NCBI GenBank assembly: GCA_021808185.1
Contig: JAKBCB010000038.1
Span: forward strand, 1-14,148
Direction: 5' to 3'
DNA length: 14,148 nucleotides
DNA from: Pseudomonadota bacterium
GTDB taxonomy: Bacteria > Pseudomonadota > Alphaproteobacteria > Acetobacterales > Acetobacteraceae
Position numbers and translations under genes: made by a program. A model generated the notes under the pieces. It saw only the letters and a program-made list of their open reading frames with translations, had not been told where the DNA came from and ran no database searches. Of the stretch, positions 1 to 5,438 are shown in pieces; positions within the stretch are counted from its first letter, which is position 1, and each line of letters begins with the position of its first letter.

Positions 1-1380
1 GACGCCATTGAGCGGTTCAACGAAATCTCCAACCTGTTCGCCGAGCCGATGGACGACGAGCAGATGAACGCGCTGCTCGCCGAACAAGCCGAACTCCAGG
101 AGAAGATCGACCACGAAGACGGCTGGGAACTCGACCGCAAGATCGAGATCGCGCTCGACGCGCTGCGCTGCCCGCCGCCGGACAGCCCGGTGACCAACCT
201 TTCGGGCGGCGAGCGCCGGCGCGTGGCGCTGTGCCGGCTGCTGCTGGAAAAGCCCGACATCCTGCTGCTCGACGAGCCGACCAACCATCTGGACGCCGAA
301 AGCGTCGCGTGGCTGGAAAAGACGCTGCGCGACTTCGCCGGCACCGTGCTGGTCGTCACCCACGATCGCTACTTCCTGGAGAACGTGACCAACTGGATCC
401 TGGAGATCGAGCGCGGCCGCGGCTATCCGTTCGAGGGCAACTATTCTTCCTGGCTGGAGCAGAAGCAGAAGCGGCTGCAACAGGAGGAAAAGGAAGAAAC
501 CGCGCGAATGCGGGCGCTGGCGGCCGAATCGGAGTGGATCAGCTCCACCCCCCGCGCGCGCCAGACCAAGAACAAGGCGCGCATCCAGAAATACGAGGAA
601 CTGCTGCAAAAGAGCCAGGAGCAGCAGACCGGCGTGGCGGAAATCGTCATCCCGCCCGGCCCGCGCCTCGGCGGGCTGGTGATCGAGGCCGAGGGGCTGC
701 GCAAGGCGTACGGCAACCGGCTGCTGATCGACGATCTGAACTTCAAGCTGCCGCCCGGCGGCATCGTCGGCGTCATCGGCCCCAACGGCGCCGGTAAAAC
801 CACGCTGTTCCGCATGATCACCGGCCAGGAAACCCCGGATGCCGGCTCGCTGCGCGTCGGCGACACGGTGAAGCTCGGCTACGTGGACCAGAGCCGCGAC
901 AGCCTCGATGCCGAGAAGACCGTGTGGCAGGAGATCAGCGGCGGCACGGATGTGATCTATCTGGGCAAGCGCGCCGTGGCCTCGCGCGCCTATGTCGGCG
1001 CGTTCAACTTCAAAGGCTCGGACCAGCAGAAGAAAGTCGGCATCCTCTCGGGCGGCGAGCGCAACCGCGTGCATCTGGCGAAGATGCTGAAAAGCGAAAG
1101 CAACGTCATCCTGCTCGACGAACCGACCAACGATCTCGACGTGGATACGCTGCGGGCGCTGGAGGAGGCGCTGACGGAGTTCGCCGGCTGCGCCGTCATC
1201 ATCTCGCATGACCGGTGGTTCCTGGACCGGCTGGCCACGCACATCCTGGCCTTCGAGGGCGACAGCCATGTCGAATGGTTCGAAGGCAACTTCCAGGCGT
1301 ACGAGGACGACAAGCGCCGACGACTGGGCAACGACGCGACCGAGCCGCATCGGATCAAATACCGCCCCCTGACCCGCTGA
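1..1380 (+). CDS. ettA: Energy-dependent translational throttle protein EttA (ABC-F), 5'-truncated by the window edge
   Basis: ABC-F ATPase that binds the ribosomal E site and gates entry into elongation according to the ATP/ADP ratio; cytoplasmic. The reading frame is open from base 1, so 459 residues are visible and about 95-100 N-terminal residues (including the first Walker A) lie outside. In order one sees the Arm region (window residues about 1-45), the first signature LSGGERRR and Walker B LLLDEPTNHLD, the charged PtIM linker (EEKEETARM to NKARIQKYEEL), the second Walker A GPNGAGKTT, second signature LSGGERNR and LLDEPTNDLD, and the EttA-type C-terminus ending near HRIKY. The ATG at 49 lies inside the Arm and is not the true start. 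This is EttA rather than Uup: the linker and C-terminus are colinear with E. coli EttA and there is no Uup coiled-coil tail. A double hairpin follows the stop codon. Confidence 0.96.
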   Translation, partial: DAIERFNEISNLFAEPMDDEQMNALLAEQAELQEKIDHEDGWELDRKIEIALDALRCPPPDSPVTNLSGGERRRVALCRLLLEKPDILLLDEPTNHLDAESVAWLEKTLRDFAGTVLVVTHDRYFLENVTNWILEIERGRGYPFEGNYSSWLEQKQKRLQQEEKEETARMRALAAESEWISSTPRARQTKNKARIQKYEELLQKSQEQQTGVAEIVIPPGPRLGGLVIEAEGLRKAYGNRLLIDDLNFKLPPGGIVGVIGPNGAGKTTLFRMITGQETPDAGSLRVGDTVKLGYVDQSRDSLDAEKTVWQEISGGTDVIYLGKRAVASRAYVGAFNFKGSDQQKKVGILSGGERNRVHLAKMLKSESNVILLDEPTNDLDVDTLRALEEALTEFAGCAVIISHDRWFLDRLATHILAFEGDSHVEWFEGNFQAYEDDKRRRLGNDATEPHRIKYRPLTR

Positions 1381-1388
1381 AGGAAAGG

Positions 1389-1432
1389 CCAGGGGCGCCG
1401 CCCCTGGACCCTGCCAAGGGCGGAGCCCTTGG
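1389..1432. repeat. Tandem pair of 19-nt GC-rich hairpins, possible terminator or dispersed intergenic element
   Basis: Two perfect inverted repeats of identical design, each with an 8-bp stem and 3-nt loop. CCAGGGGCGCCGCCCCTGG lies at 1389-1407 and CCAAGGGCGGAGCCCTTGG at 1414-1432, separated by 6 nt. They fill most of the 61-nt gap between ettA and the acetyltransferase gene. No T-tract follows, so a classical intrinsic terminator is not shown; they could still stop polymerase, protect the ettA mRNA 3' end or act as a REP-like element. The second stem ends 9 nt before the next start codon and includes the only purine-rich stretch there, so it could mask the ribosome site of the downstream gene. 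From memory, similar double hairpins are common between genes in Acetobacteraceae; I could not check this. Confidence 0.75.
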
Positions 1433-1441
1433 AACCGCTCC

Positions 1442-1948
1442 ATGAATCCCACGTGGTCCGTGCAGACCGGGCGATTGCTGCTCCAGCCGGTATGGGGCGG
1501 GGATCTGGCGGATCTGTGCGCGCTGAAGGGCGACCCCCGGGCCTTCGCCGTGATGCTCGGCGGCGTGCGCTCCGCCGTCGAAACCGCCGAGGAACTCGCC
1601 GCCGACGTGCAGTTCTGGGGCCGCCACGGGTTCGGCATGTGGACGGTGCGCGAGCGCACCACCAGCACCTTCGTTGGGCTCGTCGGCATTCTCGAACGCA
1701 GCGATGGCCGCGGCATGGCGCTGCGCTTCGCGCTGCGCGCCGAGGTGCAGGGCCACGGCTACGCCAGCGAAGCCGCCGCCGGCGCGCTGCGCTTCGGCCA
1801 TGAACGCGCGGGGCTGCGCCGCATCGTCGCGGTGGCGCGGGAGATCAATTTCGCCAGCCGCATGGTGCTGGGCGCCATCGGCATGCGCGTGTGCGAGGAA
1901 TTCGACCGCGACGGGCTGCGGATGCTGGTGTACGAGAGCGTGCGCTGA
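1442..1948 (+). CDS. GNAT-family N-acetyltransferase (RimJ/RimL type)
   Basis: A 168-residue GNAT protein of the Acetyltransf_3 (RimJ/RimL-like) kind, expected to transfer acetyl from acetyl-CoA to an amino group; the substrate cannot be told from sequence. The N-terminal TGRLLLQPVWGGD (residues 9-21) is the usual first strand of this subfamily. GFGMWTVRE leads into motif A, seen as EVQGHGYASEA (101-111), a Q-x-x-G-x-A-like pyrophosphate-binding loop. N136-x-x-S139 RMVLGAIGM matches the motif B helix in which a late-lineage residue pattern N-x-x-S is typical. Length is normal for the family. The start at 1442 is the first ATG after the double hairpin; no strong Shine-Dalgarno is visible (only GGA at 1431-1433). 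The stop codon abuts that of the convergent slipin gene. It probably acts alone rather than with its neighbours. Confidence 0.88.
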   Translation: MNPTWSVQTGRLLLQPVWGGDLADLCALKGDPRAFAVMLGGVRSAVETAEELAADVQFWGRHGFGMWTVRERTTSTFVGLVGILERSDGRGMALRFALRAEVQGHGYASEAAAGALRFGHERAGLRRIVAVAREINFASRMVLGAIGMRVCEEFDRDGLRMLVYESVR

Positions 1949-2740
1949 TCAGCCGCCCGGCGGCGCCTGCATGGCCTTGTTCAGCGCCACCACGGCCCCG
2001 AGGCTGGAGGCCATGTCGGTCGGGATAAGCACCGTGGTGCCGCGTTCCTTGTTCATCTCGTAGAGCAGGTTCATCTGCCGCAGGCGCAGCGCCGTCGGGT
2101 TGCTGTCGTACAGCTTCGCCGCCTCCAGCACCTGCCGGGCGATCTCCTGCTCGGCGGAGGCGAGTGTCACGCGCGCCATCTTCTCGCGCTCGGCCTGCGC
2201 TTGCCGGCTCATCGCGTCCTGCAATTCCTTGGGGATCGCCACGTCGCGGATCTCGACGCTCACGGCGGCCACCCCCCAGGTCGAGGTCTTCGAGGTGATC
2301 GAGGCGCGCAGCTTTTCGTCCGCCGCCTGCCGGTCCGACAGCAGGCGTTGCAGATCGGTCGAGCCGATCATCTCGCGCAGCGTGGTCTGCGCCACCCGCT
2401 CGATCGCCTCGCGATAATTGGCGATGTTGATGGCGGCGGCACGCGCGTCCGTCACCTGCCAGAACACGATGGCATCGACGCCGACCGCGACCGTGTCGCG
2501 GGTCAGCGCCTGCTCGGCGGTGATGCTGGTGGTCTGCACCCGGTTGTCGATGATCGTCGTCACCTGTTCGAGCAGCGGGATCACCAGATACAGCCCCGGG
2601 CCGCCCAGCCGGTCGAACCGGCCAAGCCGCAGCACCACCGCGCGCTGCCATTCGTTGGCGATGCGGATGGAGCGCAGCAGGATCAGCAGCGCCACGACAA
2701 CGACAAAGATCACCGGCAGCGCGATGGCGTTTGCCGGCAT
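1949..2740 (-). CDS. Slipin-family SPFH/Band 7 membrane protein
   Basis: A 263-residue stomatin/prohibitin-type scaffold protein of the inner membrane. Residues 5-22 form a single hydrophobic anchor. The SPFH domain follows (about 26-180), with RAVVLRLGRFDRLGGPGLYLVIPLLE-type start, the conserved segments TRDTVAVGVDA (80-90) and LREMIGSTDL (121-130), and EIRDVAIPKELQ (164-174). The stretch 175-215, rich in Q, A, E and K, is the usual coiled coil that drives oligomerisation. The frame extends upstream to 2920, but the ATG at 2740 is chosen because the protein then starts as slipins do and just after the mlaC stop (8-nt gap). Slipins are commonly encoded next to an NfeD partner; none is seen here. 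Position as third gene after mlaA and mlaC suggests a role in envelope lipid organisation, which is inference. Confidence 0.92.
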   Translation of the reverse strand: MPANAIALPVIFVVVVALLILLRSIRIANEWQRAVVLRLGRFDRLGGPGLYLVIPLLEQVTTIIDNRVQTTSITAEQALTRDTVAVGVDAIVFWQVTDARAAAINIANYREAIERVAQTTLREMIGSTDLQRLLSDRQAADEKLRASITSKTSTWGVAAVSVEIRDVAIPKELQDAMSRQAQAEREKMARVTLASAEQEIARQVLEAAKLYDSNPTALRLRQMNLLYEMNKERGTTVLIPTDMASSLGAVVALNKAMQAPPGG

Positions 2741-2748
2741 GGCGTGCC

Positions 2749-3372
2749 TCAGCCCGGTTGCGCGAGTTGCTGGCGCATCGCGTCGAGCAGCGCCGGGACA
2801 CTGCTGTTGTGCTGCGAGAGGTACGAGGCGTAGTCGCTGCGCTGCGTCAGCCGCAGGCTGGTGCCTTCGGCCACGACATCGACGATACGCGGGCTGCCGC
2901 TGGCGGTGCTGACCACCCAATCCACATTCGCCGGCGCCGAGTTCGGGCGGGTGACGACGGTGGCGACGCTGACGCCGCCATCCTTGGCGAGCGCGCGGCC
3001 CACGGCGAAGGTGACACCCTGGTAATCGCCGAGCTTGCCGCTGATATTCTTGAGCAGCACCTGATGGAACAGTTCCAGATACTGCTTCTGTTGCTCGGGC
3101 GTCGCGACGCGCCAGAAGCGGCCGAGGCAGAACCGCCCCACCTCGTCCACATCGACCGCGCGATCGACGATCTGGCGCAGGCGCGCCTGCTTGTCGGCGG
3201 CCGAGCCCGCGCCGTTGACCACCGCGAGCAGATCCTTGCCGGTCTGATCGACGAAGGCGGCGGCCGCGTTCGCCGCTTGCGCGTGGCCCATGCGCGGCAG
3301 GCCGGCGAAGGCCAGCAGGGCGGCGGAGGCAAACGTTGCGGTCAGCAGGGTGCGTCGTGTCAGCATGTCCAT
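2749..3372 (-). CDS. mlaC: MlaC-type periplasmic phospholipid-binding protein (Ttg2D family)
   Basis: A 207-residue member of the MlaC/toluene-tolerance Ttg2 family. It is expected to ferry phospholipids across the periplasm between the outer-membrane MlaA complex and the inner-membrane MlaFEDB transporter. The N-terminus (residues 1-33) is a signal peptide: TRRTLL at 5-10, a hydrophobic core to about 24, and AQA before probable cleavage after residue 33. The twin arginine pattern fits a Tat signal loosely. The mature part carries the family's helical start (FVDQTGKDLLAVV), VDVDEVGRFCLGRFW, then EQQKQYLELFHQVLLKNI and the late strand YQGVTF. A second ATG at 3366 is an alternative start; neither start has a strong Shine-Dalgarno site. 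The gene lies 25 nt after mlaA and 8 nt before slipin, so the three are likely co-transcribed. No mlaFEDB genes are in the window. Confidence 0.9.
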   Translation of the reverse strand: MDMLTRRTLLTATFASAALLAFAGLPRMGHAQAANAAAAFVDQTGKDLLAVVNGAGSAADKQARLRQIVDRAVDVDEVGRFCLGRFWRVATPEQQKQYLELFHQVLLKNISGKLGDYQGVTFAVGRALAKDGGVSVATVVTRPNSAPANVDWVVSTASGSPRIVDVVAEGTSLRLTQRSDYASYLSQHNSSVPALLDAMRQQLAQPG

Positions 3373-3397
3373 CGGATTGGTTCGGGTTGCGGAGCGG

Positions 3398-4174
3398 TCA
3401 ATGGCTGGCCGGCGTCGCGTACCACGCGGGCGTGGTGGCGCGCGTATCGGCCGCGACCGCGTCGATCTCGGATTGCCGATGCTGGCGATACAGGCTGCGC
3501 ACCGTTGCGTACGGGTCGAGCGCCTGCTCGGTCGCCTTGTCGAGCGTTCCCATCAGGCCGGCCCGCGTATCCACCAGCGTGGCACCGTAGCGGGCATAGC
3601 CGATGTCCCAGCCAACGCTACCGCCGGGCTCCCAGGTCAGCGGGTCCAGGGCAATATCCACGCCGTAGCCGGAGGTATCGCGCGGGTTGCCGGGGCCGAG
3701 GATCGGCAGGAACAGGTATGGCCCCTCCGACACACCCCACAGCGCCAGCGTCTCGCCGAAATCGGCGTCGTGATACGGGTAGCCCCAGCCATCGGCCACG
3801 TCGAACATGCCGCCGAGGCCGATGGTGGAGTTGATCAGGAAACGCATCAGCGTGTCGCCGGCACGGCGCGGCTTGGTCTGCATGATGTCGTTGGCAAGCA
3901 GCACCGGGCTGTTCAGGTTGCTCAGCACGTTGTGAACCCGCGTGCGCAGGAACGACGGCACCGCCCAGGTGTAGCCGATCGCCAGCGGCCGCAGGATCAT
4001 CGTGTCGAGCCCGGTGTTCACCTCGTACATGACGCGGTTGGCCGGCTCGAGCGGGTCGTTGGTCTGTTTGAACTCAGCGAGCCCTTCCGGGTCGCTCGCC
4101 GGCGGCGGGGTGGCACAGCCGGCAAGCGCCAGGCCCAGGCCAGCCAGCACGACCATCGTCTTCGCAGCGCGCAT
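3398..4174 (-). CDS. mlaA: MlaA (VacJ) outer-membrane lipoprotein
   Basis: Outer-membrane lipoprotein that removes mislocalised phospholipids from the outer leaflet and passes them to MlaC. With the start chosen here (258 residues) there is a short lipoprotein signal, MRAAKTMVVL, followed by lipobox LAGC with the lipidated Cys at residue 20. Family landmarks follow in order: NDPLEPANRVMYEVN, ILRPLAIGYTWAVP, NVLSNLNSPVLLANDIMQ, RFLINSTIGLGGMFDVAD, DADFGETLALWGVSEGPYLFLPILGPGNPRD. A longer frame begins at 4204 and adds MNAFEWLGML. I prefer 4174 because GGGGA sits 5 nt upstream and the signal peptide then has normal length, whereas the GGAG before 4204 directly touches the ATG. It is the first gene of the minus-strand mlaA-mlaC-slipin unit and divergent from metF. 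Confidence 0.93.
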   Translation of the reverse strand: MRAAKTMVVLAGLGLALAGCATPPPASDPEGLAEFKQTNDPLEPANRVMYEVNTGLDTMILRPLAIGYTWAVPSFLRTRVHNVLSNLNSPVLLANDIMQTKPRRAGDTLMRFLINSTIGLGGMFDVADGWGYPYHDADFGETLALWGVSEGPYLFLPILGPGNPRDTSGYGVDIALDPLTWEPGGSVGWDIGYARYGATLVDTRAGLMGTLDKATEQALDPYATVRSLYRQHRQSEIDAVAADTRATTPAWYATPASH

Positions 4175-4377
4175 CAACATCCCCAGCCATTCAAACGCGT
4201 TCATCTCCGGCCCACAGGATTAGGGCACGATCGCGACGGATTGTTAGGCCCACCACGACGGCCTCCCCCGCATCTCCGGCAGGGATGCATCCCCAACACC
4301 CACGGTCGCCCCACTGCAACAGGTTTGTTTGCAGGTTGTCCACCGCAACCCCCGTCATCCCAGACGTGAGAAGCCGC

Positions 4378-4408
4378 TTGCATCGTCACATAAAGATATG
4401 TTTATAAC
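4378..4408 (+). promoter_or_regulatory. Putative sigma-70 promoter of metF
   Basis: TTGCAT at 4378-4383 resembles a -35 box, and TATAAC at 4403-4408 matches five of six -10 consensus positions. The spacer is 19 nt, slightly longer than ideal. Transcription would start near 4415, about 18 nt before the metF start codon. The 16-nt palindrome covers most of the spacer and the first half of the -10 box, an arrangement typical of repression by promoter occlusion. Confidence 0.5.
4390..4405. promoter_or_regulatory. Palindromic operator upstream of metF, SahR/ArsR-like
   Basis: ATAAAGATATGTTTAT is a 16-nt inverted repeat in which seven of eight base pairs match; only the G-G pair at positions 6 and 11 breaks the symmetry. 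It resembles the ATAAAGATATCTTTAT type of site that I recall for SAH-responsive ArsR-family regulators (SahR) upstream of methionine-cycle genes in Proteobacteria; this match is from memory and unverified. It lies within the presumed metF promoter, 27 nt before the start codon. No ArsR-family gene is encoded in this window, so the regulator would act from elsewhere. Confidence 0.6.
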
Positions 4409-4420
4409 CATGAAGAAGCT

Positions 4421-4425
4421 GGGAG
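4421..4425 (+). promoter_or_regulatory. Ribosome binding site of metF
   Basis: GGGAG lies 7 nt upstream of the ATG at 4433. This is one of the clearest Shine-Dalgarno sites in the window and supports the start chosen for metF. Confidence 0.7.
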
Positions 4426-4432
4426 CCGGTCG

Positions 4433-5398
4433 ATGAACCATCAGGATGCGCTGCACGCCGCCGTTCTGGCGCCCCTCGAACGCTGGCTTACCGCGCCACG
4501 GGTGCCGGGCATCCCCGCCCCGTCCACGACCACCAAGCTGCCGGCCCTGTCGTTCGAGTTCTTCCCGCCCCGCACCGAGGCGCTGGAGGCGCAATTCTGG
4601 GCCTGCATCCGCCGCCTCGCGCCGCTCGGCCCGCGCTTTGTCTCCGTCACCTATGGCGCTGGCGGCAGCACGCAGAACCGCACCCACGCGCTGGTCACAA
4701 AACTCGCCGCCGAGATGGCGCTGCCGGCCGCGGCACATCTGACCTGCGTCGGTGCCACGCGCGAGGAGGTGGACGAGGTGGCGCGGCAATACTGGCAGGC
4801 AGGCGTGCGCCACATCGTCGCCCTGCGCGGCGACATGCCGGCCGGTATCGCTTATGCGCCGCATCCCGGCGGCTATGCCTATGCCGCCGATCTGGTCGCG
4901 GGCCTCCGGCGCATCGCCGATTTCGAGATTTCGGTCGCCGCCTACCCGGAGACGCACCCCGCCGCCGCGAGCCCCGAAGCCGATCTCGACAATCTCAAGC
5001 GCAAGCTGGATGCCGGGGCCACGCGCGCGATCACCCAGTATTTCTTCGACACCGAGACCTATCTGCGCTTCCTGGACCGGGCGCTTGCCGCCGGCATCAC
5101 CGCGCCGATCGTGCCCGGCATCCTGCCAGTGACGAATTTCGCCCAGGTCGCCCGCTTCTCCGCCGCGTGCGGTGCCAGCGTCCCGGCCTGGCTCGGCCAC
5201 ATGTTCGAGGGTCTGGACGACGACCCGGAGACGCGCCGCATGGTGGCAACCGTGGTCGCCGCCGAGCAGGTGCGGCTGTTGCAGGCCAACGGCATCGACG
5301 AGTTCCATTTCTACACGCTGAACCGGCCGGACCTCGTGTACGCCATCGCGCATATCCTGGGCGTGCGCGCGAAGCCGGACGCGGCCAGCCCGGCCTGA
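4433..5398 (+). CDS. metF: 5,10-methylenetetrahydrofolate reductase
   Basis: Flavoenzyme reducing 5,10-methylene-THF to 5-methyl-THF, the methyl donor for methionine synthesis; cytoplasmic. The 321-residue protein aligns along its length with E. coli MetF. LSFEFFPPRT holds the catalytic Glu (E42, equivalent to Glu28), VSVTYGAGGS is at 70-79, HLTCVGAT at 102-109, and HIVALRGDMP holds the flavin-linked Asp (D134, equivalent to Asp120). AITQYFFD holds the folate-contacting Gln (Q202), and PGILPVTNF plus FHFYTLNRPDL complete the barrel. The N-terminus before SFEFF is about 14 residues longer than in E. coli. A good ribosome site precedes the start. The promoter region carries a palindrome suggesting control by S-adenosylhomocysteine or another methionine-cycle signal. 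The helicase gene follows after 40 nt, but probably has its own promoter. Confidence 0.97.
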   Translation: MNHQDALHAAVLAPLERWLTAPRVPGIPAPSTTTKLPALSFEFFPPRTEALEAQFWACIRRLAPLGPRFVSVTYGAGGSTQNRTHALVTKLAAEMALPAAAHLTCVGATREEVDEVARQYWQAGVRHIVALRGDMPAGIAYAPHPGGYAYAADLVAGLRRIADFEISVAAYPETHPAAASPEADLDNLKRKLDAGATRAITQYFFDTETYLRFLDRALAAGITAPIVPGILPVTNFAQVARFSAACGASVPAWLGHMFEGLDDDPETRRMVATVVAAEQVRLLQANGIDEFHFYTLNRPDLVYAIAHILGVRAKPDAASPA

Positions 5399-5403
5399 CC
5401 CGG

Positions 5404-5431
5404 TTGGCCTCGCCTGCCGGGGCCTCTATAT
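5404..5431 (+). promoter_or_regulatory. Possible promoter for the pcrA/uvrD gene giving a leaderless mRNA
   Basis: In the 40-nt gap after metF, TTGGCC at 5404-5409 and CTATAT at 5426-5431 form a -35/-10 pair with a 16-nt spacer. The -10 end is only 7 nt from the ATG at 5439, so transcription would start at or next to the start codon. No Shine-Dalgarno sequence precedes this ATG, which agrees with a leaderless transcript. Both boxes are imperfect, so this is tentative. Confidence 0.3.
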
Positions 5432-5438
5432 CCGGCGC

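Larger units (their letters stand above)
4175..4432. other. Divergent intergenic region between mlaA and metF
   Basis: About 230-260 nt depending on the mlaA start. The metF-proximal end is conspicuously AT-rich against the surroundings and holds a palindromic operator, a likely sigma-70 promoter and a good ribosome site (separate entries). The middle part contains only weak structure: a 5-bp hairpin (GGTTG at 4334-4338 with CAACC at 4346-4350) and a short direct repeat (CAGGTTTG at 4320, CAGGTTG at 4332). I could not identify a convincing promoter for mlaA on the minus strand. No riboswitch or small RNA is recognisable by eye. An open minus-strand frame at 4201-4389 has a GTG start and unlikely composition, and I do not call it a gene. 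Confidence 0.7.

Noticed and set aside
2741..2920. Extension of the slipin frame upstream to 2920
   Set aside because: The extra 60 residues are mlaC read out of frame; the ATG at 2740 gives a normal slipin N-terminus with its membrane anchor.
2731..4369. Plus-strand frames of about 360 codons over mlaC and mlaA
   Set aside because: They mirror the minus-strand genes, have biased composition and no family match, whereas MlaA and MlaC are unmistakable on the other strand.
4410..4436. Eight-codon frame MKKLGAGR overlapping the metF start, as a possible leader peptide
   Set aside because: It has no ribosome site, its ATG lies before the inferred transcription start, and its sequence contains no methionine run or other sensing signal.
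5399..5424. Short inverted repeats after metF (CCCGG/CCGGG) as a terminator
   Set aside because: Only 4-5 bp stems with long loops and no T-tract; not above what is expected by chance in GC-rich DNA.
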